DNA of 10,598 nucleotides from Gammaproteobacteria bacterium (GCA_007571115.1 RKSA01000066.1:1-10598), one strand, 5' to 3'. Counted from the stretch's first letter, positions 1-6,872 are shown. Notes: generated from the sequence alone by a model not told the origin. Translations and numbers: made by a program.

Positions 1-96
1 CCACCACGAGGAACCCTCGAGCTGGGCTACGACCCTTATACCCACAACGCCTTCGGCCGGATGCTCAAGCTGGGCCTGCGCTACACCGTCTTCTGA
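1..96 (+). CDS. C-terminal end of a probable TonB-dependent outer-membrane receptor (partial)
   Basis: Frame 1 is open from the window edge to a TGA at 94-96 and gives 31 residues ending in KLGLRYTVF. A short strand with alternating hydrophobic residues ending in an aromatic residue is the usual last beta-strand of an outer-membrane barrel, where the final Phe is the sorting signal for the BAM machinery. The segment YDPYTHNAFGR just before it resembles the last loop of TonB-dependent receptors. That family is an inference from this short piece; another beta-barrel protein is possible. No clear terminator was seen in the 150 bp that follow before the next promoter. Confidence 0.5.
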   Translation, partial: PPRGTLELGYDPYTHNAFGRMLKLGLRYTVF

Positions 97-246
97 TCGG
101 TGCGCGACGATGAAGACAAGCGGTAACGGTCGCCCCTTCTCGTGCCGCCTCTGCATTGGAGTGGCCCATAGCCCGAAGTCGACGGATGCTTCACGACGAA
201 GGGGGCTTTATCGAGAGCGAAAATCGCCGGGCTTGCCCGCCTCGCA

Positions 247-274
247 TTGACCCTGCCATCGTGGCAGGTATGAT
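247..274 (+). promoter_or_regulatory. Promoter of the Anbu gene with a perfect inverted repeat in the spacer
   Basis: A -35 box TTGACC (247-252) and a -10 box TATGAT (269-274) are separated by 16 bp. The spacer is almost entirely a perfect inverted repeat: CCTGCCA (252-258), TCG, TGGCAGG (262-268). A dyad filling the -35/-10 spacer is the geometry used by MerR-type activators and by some repressors, so regulation is likely, but no regulator gene is visible nearby. Predicted transcription start is near 281, giving a leader of about 29 nt before the TTG start at 310. Confidence 0.7.
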
Positions 275-297
275 TGCCTTTTGCCGTTGGGCCGTTT

Positions 298-301
298 GAG
301 G
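298..301 (+). promoter_or_regulatory. Ribosome binding site that fixes the Anbu start
   Basis: GAGG lies 8 nt upstream of the TTG at 310. The alternative in-frame TTG at 274 begins on the last base of the -10 box and so could not be translated from this promoter. This supports 310 as the start. Confidence 0.65.
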
Positions 302-309
302 ATCAAGTC

Positions 310-1068
310 TTGACCTATTGCGTCGCTGCATCTCTGGATTCCGGCATCGTGTTCTGTTCGGATTCGCTCACTCATGCGGGAATCGACCAAGTTTCCACGT
401 ATAGCAAGATGTTCCGCCATGGCATTCCGGGCGAGCGGCAGTTCGTGATCCTGAGCGCCGGCAACCTCGCGACCAGCCAAGGCGTGATGGCGAAACTGAA
501 AGCCGATATCCACAGCGACGCCGAGGTCTCGCTGAACACCGTCGCCAGCCTCACCGAAGCTGCGGACTATCTCGGCGATGCCAGCCTGGAACAGCAGGAG
601 CGGCGCAAGAACGGCAGCGCCAATTTCGAAGCGAGCTTCATTCTCGGAGGCCAGGTCGAGGGGCGGAAGCATCGCGTCATCCTGGTCTACCCTGAAGGCA
701 ACCACATCACGACTTCGGCAGACACGCCCTATCTGCAAATCGGCGAAAGCAAATATGGCAAGCCGATTCTCGACCGCATCCTGCAGCCCTCGCTCGACCT
801 CTCCACCGCCGCGCAATGCCTGCTCATCTCGATGGATTCGACGATGAAAAGCAACCGCGGCGTCGGCCCGCCCATCGAGCTGCTGCTCTATCGCGGCGAC
901 AGCCTCACCCTCGACAGCCATCACCGGTTCGAGTCGGAAAGCGATTTCCTGCGCGACCTGCGGCAAAGCTGGGACAAGGCGCTCAAGCACGCGTTTCGCC
1001 AGATGCCTCCGCTGAACTGGGCAGCTAGCTGGGATCGATCAGCTCGTGGACGAAACGAAGTTTCCTGA
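310..1068 (+). CDS. Anbu, proteasome-like N-terminal nucleophile peptidase
   Basis: This 252-residue protein belongs to the Anbu (ancestral beta-subunit) branch of the proteasome superfamily, a self-assembling cytoplasmic Ntn-hydrolase. The N-terminus TYCVAASLDSG follows the initiator directly, as in other Anbu proteins, so removal of Met exposes Thr2 as the nucleophile. Asp18 (in SDSLTHAGID) and Lys33 (in STYSKM) fit the proteasomal Thr/Asp/Lys triad. LSAGNLATSQ at about 51-60 is another family hallmark. The start is a TTG with GAGG 8 nt upstream. A longer reading from TTG 274 would add 12 residues and bury the Thr. Its partners (peptidase, alpha-E, ATP-grasp) are encoded on the opposite strand and it overlaps the peptidase gene by 44 bp at the 3' end; the last 15 or so residues look like an unconserved extension. 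Physiological substrate is unknown. Confidence 0.92.
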   Translation: MTYCVAASLDSGIVFCSDSLTHAGIDQVSTYSKMFRHGIPGERQFVILSAGNLATSQGVMAKLKADIHSDAEVSLNTVASLTEAADYLGDASLEQQERRKNGSANFEASFILGGQVEGRKHRVILVYPEGNHITTSADTPYLQIGESKYGKPILDRILQPSLDLSTAAQCLLISMDSTMKSNRGVGPPIELLLYRGDSLTLDSHHRFESESDFLRDLRQSWDKALKHAFRQMPPLNWAASWDRSARGRNEVS

Positions 1069-2017
1069 GCGTCGCGGCTGACAACACGAAAGGATAGGCG
1101 TCCTCCAGCCCCATGCTGCGATTCAGCGAATTGAGCGTGACTGTCAAATCCGACCATTTCAGCAGCAAGTCATCGAACCGGTCGAAATGCGCCGAACCTT
1201 GGGGCAGGCCGTAATGGCCTGCGGTTTCCAGCGTGTCGGTCATGTGCAGGTAATGCGCCCAGACCTCGGCCCAGTCCTCGAGTGGATGCGATTCGGCATA
1301 GGCGCTGATGAAGTCGTCGCCCTGGGTTCGCGGCCGGGAATGGTAGCGGCGCAAGGCGTCGGCGTAGTCCTGCCGCTCGTCGCCGAACAATTCGCGGAAA
1401 CGCCGCGTTCGCTCGGCCGAGTCGATCAGCAGATGGAAGAAGTAGTGCCCGCTTTCGTGCCGGAAATGCCCTAGCAAGGTACGGTACAGCTCGCCGGCGT
1501 GGCGTCGCTCGAGCTCGCGCCGCACTTCGTCGGCTTCGGCGACATTGATGGTGATCACCCCTTCGGCATAGCCGGTGTAGACGTGCTCTTCGGCGACTTC
1601 GGGATTCGAGCGGCGATCCTCGATGAAGCGGAAGGCTAGCCCGTGCTGCGACTCGTGCTTGCTGGCGACCGGAAGACGCAAGTTCAACAGCCCGTAAATC
1701 AGTCGGCGCTTGGCCTGTTCGAGTTGCTTCCACCAATGCAGGCGGCTGCCATCGCACAGATTCGGGATCGTCTGGTTCAATCGGCAGGAAAGGCAATACT
1801 GCTGATCGTGCTCGCCCACGATCCAGTTGCAGACGCCATGCTCGGCGCCGTTGCGGCAAAGCGGGCCCGAGGCGCTTTGCGGCGGTCGCCCGTCAAGCAC
1901 CGAAAGGGGCAGCATCCGGCGCGCAACGGGATCGTAGCCCACCCGGCTGCCGCAACGCAGGCACGCGGTGTTTTCGAAAAACAGGGCCTGGCCGCAGGCA
2001 CATCGGAAATCGATCAT
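1025..2017 (-). CDS. Putative zinc-binding metallopeptidase of the Anbu/ATP-grasp locus (Peptidase_Mx, COG4307-like)
   Basis: A 330-residue protein. The N-terminus is a zinc ribbon, with Cys6/Cys8 and Cys19/Cys22. A second cysteine set follows (Cys54, Cys63, Cys75, Cys78). A zincin-type motif, HESGH at 187-191 within FRHESGHYFFHLL, supplies two metal ligands and the catalytic Glu; an acidic and His-rich stretch farther on (HPLEDWAEVWAHYLH) could supply the third ligand. This is the architecture of the uncharacterised family that co-occurs with COG2308 ATP-grasp and alpha-E proteins. Cleavage activity is inferred from the motif only. It is the last gene of the operon, starting 15 nt after the alpha-E stop, with GGAGG at 2023-2027 spaced 5 nt from the ATG. 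A second HExxH-like string, HESQH (121-125), is probably fortuitous. No signal peptide, so probably cytoplasmic. Confidence 0.85.
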   Translation of the reverse strand: MIDFRCACGQALFFENTACLRCGSRVGYDPVARRMLPLSVLDGRPPQSASGPLCRNGAEHGVCNWIVGEHDQQYCLSCRLNQTIPNLCDGSRLHWWKQLEQAKRRLIYGLLNLRLPVASKHESQHGLAFRFIEDRRSNPEVAEEHVYTGYAEGVITINVAEADEVRRELERRHAGELYRTLLGHFRHESGHYFFHLLIDSAERTRRFRELFGDERQDYADALRRYHSRPRTQGDDFISAYAESHPLEDWAEVWAHYLHMTDTLETAGHYGLPQGSAHFDRFDDLLLKWSDLTVTLNSLNRSMGLEDAYPFVLSAATLRKLRFVHELIDPS

Positions 2018-2032
2018 GGTCGCCTCCGCCAG

Positions 2033-2983
2033 CTACTTCCGCGGCAGGAACCAGGTTTGCGTGATCGCGTCGTGAATCGCCGCGAAGCTGATCTGCAAGC
2101 GGTCGAGATGCTCGGGCAGGCCATGCGCGATCAGCTCCGGCGTTTCCGCCTGCAACATGTCGCGGCGCACATTGTCGACGAGATCGGCGACGGCGGCCCA
2201 CTTTGGCAGTTTCGGCAGGATCTTGCTGATCGTCGTCAGGTTGTGCAGCACGGCCCGGGGGAACTCCTCGTCACGCAACAGAAACCCGACCACATCTTCG
2301 CCATTGACGCGACGCCGCACGTGCTGGCGATACATCTGGTACGCGCTTTGCGAGCGCAGCACGCTCATCCATAGAATGCCTTCGTAAGGCTCGGGGAAAC
2401 GTGGTGTCGAGCTGCCCTTGCCGGGTTCGACGAGCAATTTGCGCGCGCCGGCGTCGACAGTGCGCGTGCCCATGTCGGCGCGCTCGATCGCCCGCCCCAT
2501 GCGGACGAAGGTATAGCTTGCGTCACGGCTCATCGTGCCTGCCAACATGCCGAAAATCTGCTGGCAGTTGCTGATGATGTGTTCGAGCATGCCGTTGCGC
2601 GCACTGCGCCCCCTGATCGCGGCGGCAGCGATGGACTGCGCGTAATAGTGCAGGTCATTGATGCTTTCGAAGGCTTCGGTGGGCATGACTTCGCGAGTGG
2701 TGCGCGCGTTCTCCCGCGCCATCGACAGCATGTTGCAAATCGATGCGTGGCAATCGTCAGCGATGAGGAAACTGGCGAGATTGGCTTCGCTGGCGACGTT
2801 GTAGCGCGATTCGAACAGTTCGGTCGTCCCGGTGCTGCGCACGAGCACGCGCCAGCCAAGCCTGGTCTGGCCTGGCAGGTCGAGGAGCAGGTTCGAGAAG
2901 ACATTGAGCAGGCGCGCGGTGTTCTCGACCCGTTCCAGATAGCGAGCCTGCCAATAAATCCGTTCCGCAACGCGTGACAGCAT
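2033..2983 (-). CDS. Alpha-E domain protein (DUF403)
   Basis: A 316-residue, predominantly helical protein. The N-terminus MLSRVAERIYWQARYLERVE is the highly conserved opening of the alpha-E (DUF403) family, which is why the ATG at 2983 is chosen over an in-frame ATG 21 codons upstream inside the preceding gene. Further family-like stretches are RENARTTREVMPTEAFE and the C-terminal RLQISFAAIHDAI. The biochemical role is unknown; the family nearly always sits beside a circularly permuted ATP-grasp enzyme and is presumed to act with it in making or carrying a peptide-like product. The start lies 4 nt after the ATP-grasp stop codon with AGGG about 8 nt upstream, so the two are probably translated in tandem. 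Confidence 0.92.
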   Translation of the reverse strand: MLSRVAERIYWQARYLERVENTARLLNVFSNLLLDLPGQTRLGWRVLVRSTGTTELFESRYNVASEANLASFLIADDCHASICNMLSMARENARTTREVMPTEAFESINDLHYYAQSIAAAAIRGRSARNGMLEHIISNCQQIFGMLAGTMSRDASYTFVRMGRAIERADMGTRTVDAGARKLLVEPGKGSSTPRFPEPYEGILWMSVLRSQSAYQMYRQHVRRRVNGEDVVGFLLRDEEFPRAVLHNLTTISKILPKLPKWAAVADLVDNVRRDMLQAETPELIAHGLPEHLDRLQISFAAIHDAITQTWFLPRK

Positions 2984-2987
2984 CAGT

Positions 2988-4427
2988 CTAGCCCTGCACG
3001 ACCCAGGTGTCCTTGCTGCCGCCACCCTGGGAGGAATTGACGACATAGCTCCCCTTCACCAATGCCACCCGGGTCAGCCCGCCAGGAGTGACGTGACCCT
3101 CGGTGGCTTGCAGGATGAACGGTCGCAGGTCGAGATGTCGCGGCTCGGAGGCGCTTTCGCCGAGAATCGGCGCGGTCGACAGCGGAATCAGCGGCTGGGC
3201 GAGATAATTGCGCGGGTTGTCCTTGATCCGGCGCGCGAACTCCTCGCGCTCGGCTTTGCTCGCCTGGGGCCCCATCAACATGCCATAGCCCCCCGACTCG
3301 TTGGCGGGCTTGACGACGAGCTTGTCGAGGTTGGCGAGAACGTGCTGCCGTTCGCTCGCCTCGAAACAGCGGAAGCTTGGCACGTTCGGCAGGATCGGCT
3401 CCTCGCCGAGATAGTACTTGATGAAATCGGGCACATAGGTGTAGACGATCTTGTCATCTGCGACTCCGGCGCCAGGCGCGTTGGCCAGGGCGACATTGCC
3501 CTCGACCCAGGCGCGGAACAGCCCGGGCACTCCCAGCATCGAGTCGGGGTGGAAGGTCAGCGGGTCGAGAAACAGGTCGTCGATGCGGCGGTAGATGACA
3601 TCGACCTGGGAAAGCCCCTCGATGTTGCGCATGTAGACCCGGTCGTTCTCGACCACGAGGTCGCTGCCTTCGACGAGTTCGGCACCCATTCGCTGCGCGA
3701 GATAGGAATGCTCGAAATACGCCGAATTGTAGATTCCGGGAGTGAGCACGACGACTTCGGGAAGCACCTGCCGACGCGGTGACAGCGAAGCGAGCATGTC
3801 GAACAGCTCCTGGGGATATTCGGTCACCGGGCGGATGTCGTAATCCTCGAACAGCTCGGGAAACACGCGCTTGGTGACGCGACGATTCTCCAGCATGTAG
3901 GATACTCCCGAAGGCACTCGCAAATTGTCTTCGAGCACGAGGAAGCGGCCTTGCTCGTCGCGAATCAGGTCGGTGCCGCAAATGTGCGCCCAGACGCCAT
4001 AGCGTGGCTTGATGCCAAGGCATTGCGGACGGAAATTCGGCGAATCGAGGATCAGCTCGGGAGCGATGATCCGGTCCTTGAACGCCTTTTGTCCGTTGTA
4101 GACATCGTCGATGAAGCAGTTGAGAGCGCGCACGCGCTGCTCGAGCCCGCGCTGGGTCAGCGCCCATTCATCGGCCGAGATGATCCTCGGGATCAGGTCG
4201 AAGGGCCATTCGCGATCGATGTTCTGGCCGTCGCTATAGACCGTGAACGAGATGCCCATGGTCTTGATCGCGAGCCGGGCGGCGAGCTTCTTCTCGTCGA
4301 GATCTTTCCGGCCCAGCGATTGCAGATAGCTGGCGAGCCGGGTGGCCAGCGGGCGAGGCACCCCCGGGCGCTCGATCAACTCGTCGTGAAAGGCGCCAGG
4401 ATCGTAGCTCTGCCAATCGATCTGCAA
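2988..4427 (-). CDS. Circularly permuted ATP-grasp protein (COG2308 type, CP_ATPgrasp)
   Basis: A 479-residue protein of the circularly permuted ATP-grasp family, predicted to ligate a carboxylate to an amine with ATP (amidoligase). Visible marks: DWQSYDPGAFHDEL near the start, GISFTVYSDGQNIDREWPFD at about 58-77, VLEDNLRVPSGVSYMLENR at about 164-182, VDVIYRRIDD at about 275-284, the glycine-rich VVKPANESGGYGML at about 371-384, and HLDLRPFIL at about 431-439. The start is taken as TTG 4427, because GGGAG lies 6 nt upstream and family members begin a few residues before the D-W/Y-DPG motif. In-frame GTG 4445 has no ribosome site, and the longest frame (to 4544) would run through an unrelated gene remnant. 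It is the first gene of the three-gene operon, ending 4 nt before alpha-E. Substrate unknown. Confidence 0.92.
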   Translation of the reverse strand: MQIDWQSYDPGAFHDELIERPGVPRPLATRLASYLQSLGRKDLDEKKLAARLAIKTMGISFTVYSDGQNIDREWPFDLIPRIISADEWALTQRGLEQRVRALNCFIDDVYNGQKAFKDRIIAPELILDSPNFRPQCLGIKPRYGVWAHICGTDLIRDEQGRFLVLEDNLRVPSGVSYMLENRRVTKRVFPELFEDYDIRPVTEYPQELFDMLASLSPRRQVLPEVVVLTPGIYNSAYFEHSYLAQRMGAELVEGSDLVVENDRVYMRNIEGLSQVDVIYRRIDDLFLDPLTFHPDSMLGVPGLFRAWVEGNVALANAPGAGVADDKIVYTYVPDFIKYYLGEEPILPNVPSFRCFEASERQHVLANLDKLVVKPANESGGYGMLMGPQASKAEREEFARRIKDNPRNYLAQPLIPLSTAPILGESASEPRHLDLRPFILQATEGHVTPGGLTRVALVKGSYVVNSSQGGGSKDTWVVQG

Positions 4428-4433
4428 GGGATG

Positions 4434-4438
4434 CTCCC
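4434..4438 (-). promoter_or_regulatory. Ribosome binding site fixing the ATP-grasp TTG start
   Basis: On the minus strand GGGAG is followed by 6 nt and then TTG at 4427-4425. No comparable site precedes the in-frame GTG at 4445. This is the only good initiation signal near the conserved N-terminal motif. Confidence 0.6.
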
Positions 4439-4441
4439 GTC

Positions 4442-4540
4442 TCACCCCATGGGGTAGGGGTATTTTGCATGGACCTCGTCGCAGGCTGCCTTGACTTCGG
4501 GCGAGAGTTCGAGATCGAGGGCAGCGAGCGACTCGTCGAA
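4442..4540 (-). pseudogene. Remnant of an aldo/keto reductase C-terminus
   Basis: In a frame not used by the neighbours, 32 codons read FDESLAALDLELSPEVKA, then ACDEVHAKYPYPMG and a TGA at 4442-4444. This resembles, from memory, the last helix and tail of Tas-like aldo/keto reductases (E. coli Tas ends with SLHLELSEDV...IEAVHQVYTYPAP). The frame stays open farther upstream (to about 4576 and beyond) but that part shows no reductase features, and dsbB begins its 3' end at 4637, so there is no room for the roughly 300 missing residues. I read it as the scar of a deleted gene. It occupies most of the space where the ATP-grasp operon promoter should lie. Resemblance was judged by eye only. Confidence 0.55.
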
Positions 4541-4636
4541 ACAAGCGCCGATTCTACCAAGCCTTTCCACCGAACGAGTAGCCAAGCGTGGCTGGGCAAT
4601 GCCAGGCCTGTGCAATTGTCGGCGCGAGTTGATGCG

Positions 4637-5161
4637 TCAGCCGGTGCTGGGGGGTGGCGTCCATTGGTCGCGGAACAGCATGAACGTGCAAGTCGCGAAC
4701 AGCAGGACGAAGGCGGTCATGGCCATTTCGGGGATCGTCAGCAGGCCGAGCAGGCGGAATTGCACTTCGGCGCAATTGCCGTCGCCTCGAATCAGGAAGT
4801 TCAGGGAATCGATCAAGGGAAAGTTTTGCAGCAGGTAGCCGAGGCCCGGGCCGCAGGCGGGAACCTGGTCTTCGGGCAGATGTTGCAGCCAGATCTGCCG
4901 CCCGGCGAAATAGCCGCCGAACAGGCTCATGGCGCTGGCCACGCCGATGTAGACGTGCTGCCCGCGAGGGCCCGGGTTGTGGATCGCGCAGGCGAGGCAG
5001 GCCAGGCCGCAAAGGATGATGAAGATGCGCTGGGTGATGCATAGCCCGCAAGGGGGCAGGAACATGACGTATTGCATGTACAGCACGATGCCGATGGCGG
5101 CCATGCTGAAGGCGAAAACCGCCAGGTTCAGGGTGCGATTGCCGGGAATTGCCAGTTTCAT
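4637..5161 (-). CDS. dsbB: Disulfide bond formation protein DsbB
   Basis: A 174-residue inner-membrane protein that reoxidises periplasmic DsbA and passes electrons to quinones. Four hydrophobic helices are visible, at about 11-33, 45-60, 70-88 and 140-163. The first redox pair is Cys38/Cys41 in PPCGLCITQR; the second is Cys103 (VPACGPGLGYLLQNFPL) and Cys130 (GDGNCAEVQF), matching E. coli DsbB Cys41/44 and 104/130. Arg45, after the CxxC, corresponds to the quinone-site Arg48 of E. coli. The ATG at 5161 is chosen because it begins a typical short cytoplasmic N-terminus. A GAGG (5173-5176) lies 11 nt upstream and overlaps the gshA stop codon, so translation is probably coupled to gshA. An in-frame extension upstream would run inside gshA and adds nothing recognisable. 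Confidence 0.95.
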   Translation of the reverse strand: MKLAIPGNRTLNLAVFAFSMAAIGIVLYMQYVMFLPPCGLCITQRIFIILCGLACLACAIHNPGPRGQHVYIGVASAMSLFGGYFAGRQIWLQHLPEDQVPACGPGLGYLLQNFPLIDSLNFLIRGDGNCAEVQFRLLGLLTIPEMAMTAFVLLFATCTFMLFRDQWTPPPSTG

Positions 5162-5174
5162 GAAAACATGTACC

Positions 5175-6824
5175 TCAAGCCTTGTTGCCTTGCCCGATGC
5201 TGTGGCCGAGCGGTTGCCAAGCGTTCCAGTCGCGCAGGAATTCGTCGAAACCTTTGCCGCCAATGGCGTCGGCGGTTTCGATCTCGCGTTGCCTGACGAG
5301 TGATTCGGCGGCGGTTTTTTCCATCAGCTTGCGCTCGTCTTCCTGCAAGGGCTTGCCGAGCAGGCCCTGGGCGTGCCGCTTCGAGATCGCCATGGAAAAT
5401 TCGCAGAAACTCGAGCCATCGCGTTGCATGGCGTCGACCATCATGCCCGATGGAGTGAGCGACGGGTCACGAAGCTTCTCTTCTTGCCGAACCACGCTTT
5501 GCACATGCCCGCTGCCTTGGAAACGGTCGATCAAGGCTGCGGCATGTTGCATGTCGGCGAGGAACTCTCCGCCCCAGTCGGCGAGTCGCACCGCGCGACC
5601 TCCTCGCTGCAGCGTGATCGAGGTGTCGCGGCCCTCCTCGACGACGCGCAAGATGTTTTCGGCAACCTCAAAAAACTCGGCGCGGTCGCATTGCGGGCTT
5701 TCGCCGAGCAGGCAATGCAGCAGGAAGGCGTCGATGAAGCGTATCTGCTCGGCGTCGATTCCAAGCGGCAGGAATGGGTTCAGGTCGAAAGTGCGCAATT
5801 CGACGTATTCAATTCCATCCTGCACCAAGGCATCGAGGGGCCTTGCGCCATCCCGGGCCACACGTTTGGGGCGAATCGTGCTGTAGAACTCGTTTTCCAG
5901 TTGCAGCAAGTTGACATTGATCTGCCGATGCTCGCCATCGACCTGATGGCCGATGTCCTCGTAGGGCGGATACGGGGTTTGCATCGCGTCTTGCAGGCAT
6001 TCCACGTAGGTGGGCAAATCGTTGTAGCAAACGAACAGCGAGCGCTGCGCTTCGCTTTGATAGCCGAGCCGGCCCATGCGCAGGCAGGTTGCGTTGGGCA
6101 GATACATCGTTCCTGTTGCCATGCGTTGCAGGCGATGCTCGCGACCTTCGACGAAGCTCGTCGCAGCCGCTGGCGACGCGCCGAACAGATAGAGCAACAG
6201 CCACGAATGGCGGTGGAAATTGCGGATCAGATGCAGGTAGCGTTCGGTTCGAAAATCCTTGAGGGCACCCTGGTGGCCGAGCATTCGCTGGTAGGGCTGC
6301 CAAAATGCATCGGGCATCGAGAAGTTGTAATGCAGCCCCGCAATGGCTTGCATGAGACTGTCATAACGCCAGGACAGCCCAGTCCGGTAAAGCCGCTTGA
6401 GACGGCCGATATTCGAGCTGCCATAGTTGGCGATCGGCACTTCGCCTTTGGTTCCCGCAGGGCAGGGCATGCTCGAAGCCCACAGGATCTCCTGATCATC
6501 GAGATGCGCCAGAGTGAATCGATGGATCGTTTCGAGCGTTCCGAGGCAGTCGCCGATGGTCTGCCCCTTGGGGGTGATGAACTCGAGCAGGGCTTCGGAA
6601 AAGTCTGTGGTGATGAACGGATTGGTCAAGGCCGAACCGAGCGCGGCGGGGTGCGGGCGGCGGGAGATGCAGCCCTCCTGGGTCACTCGCAGGCATTCCT
6701 TTTCGATTCCCCGGCAGACCTCGGCCCACTCCGGATGGAACAGGGGAAGCCCGTAACGCTTCAGGGCAGCGTCGAAACGATCAGCCACATCGACTCTCAA
6801 GATGCATCGAGAAAGTCGCGGCAT
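5175..6824 (-). CDS. gshA: Glutamate-cysteine ligase GshA
   Basis: This cytoplasmic enzyme joins glutamate and cysteine with ATP, the first step of glutathione synthesis. The 549-residue reading is slightly longer than the 518 residues of E. coli GshA. Family marks: RGIEKECLRVTQEG at 38-51, PAALGSALTNPFITTDFSEA at 59-78 followed by LLEFITP, the segment around GSSNIGRLKRLYRTGLSWRY, and AIAGLHYNFSMPDAFW. The first ATG (6824) has no ribosome binding site; an in-frame GTG at 6788 has GAGAG 5 nt upstream and would give 537 residues, so the true start may be 36 nt inside. The gene lies 36 nt downstream of a methyltransferase gene, with a hairpin between, and 13 bp upstream of dsbB. No gshB is in the window. 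Confidence 0.95.
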   Translation of the reverse strand: MPRLSRCILRVDVADRFDAALKRYGLPLFHPEWAEVCRGIEKECLRVTQEGCISRRPHPAALGSALTNPFITTDFSEALLEFITPKGQTIGDCLGTLETIHRFTLAHLDDQEILWASSMPCPAGTKGEVPIANYGSSNIGRLKRLYRTGLSWRYDSLMQAIAGLHYNFSMPDAFWQPYQRMLGHQGALKDFRTERYLHLIRNFHRHSWLLLYLFGASPAAATSFVEGREHRLQRMATGTMYLPNATCLRMGRLGYQSEAQRSLFVCYNDLPTYVECLQDAMQTPYPPYEDIGHQVDGEHRQINVNLLQLENEFYSTIRPKRVARDGARPLDALVQDGIEYVELRTFDLNPFLPLGIDAEQIRFIDAFLLHCLLGESPQCDRAEFFEVAENILRVVEEGRDTSITLQRGGRAVRLADWGGEFLADMQHAAALIDRFQGSGHVQSVVRQEEKLRDPSLTPSGMMVDAMQRDGSSFCEFSMAISKRHAQGLLGKPLQEDERKLMEKTAAESLVRQREIETADAIGGKGFDEFLRDWNAWQPLGHSIGQGNKA

Positions 6825-6830
6825 TATGGC

Positions 6831-6872
6831 AAAAAACCATGCATGGAGCGAATCGCGGGATCAGGCGATTCG
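6831..6872 (-). terminator. Terminator-like hairpin between the methyltransferase gene and gshA
   Basis: On the minus strand an 8-bp perfect stem, CGAATCGC/GCGATTCG (6872-6865 with 6856-6849), closes an 8-nt loop that contains the methyltransferase stop codon. Downstream come 12 nt that include the palindrome CCATGCATGG (6837-6846) and then six T (6836-6831). The gap between stem and T run is longer than in a standard intrinsic terminator, so this may be a weak terminator, an attenuator or an RNA-end protector. Confidence 0.4.

Noticed and set aside
97..246. Possible terminator or small gene between the receptor fragment and the Anbu promoter.
   Set aside because: Only a very short CTTC/GAAG hairpin with no T run, and no frame with a credible start and ribosome site.
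1655..1669. Second HExxH-like string (HESQH, residues 121-125) in the zinc peptidase.
   Set aside because: The motif at residues 187-191 sits in the family-typical FRHExGHYF context; the first lies in a segment that is not the metal site of the family, so it is probably chance.
1643..2374. Plus-strand open frame across the peptidase/alpha-E junction.
   Set aside because: It lies antisense to two genes with clear family motifs and ribosome binding sites, and has no recognisable features of its own.
4603..4610. Palindrome CAGGCCTG between dsbB and the reductase remnant as a possible operator.
   Set aside because: Only 8 bp and without extended flanking symmetry or promoter boxes at proper spacing; expected by chance in GC-rich DNA.
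4553..4636. Search for a sigma-70 promoter for the ATP-grasp operon (a TAGAAT at 4551-4556 on the minus strand).
   Set aside because: No acceptable -35 box lies 16-18 bp upstream of it, so I do not call a promoter.
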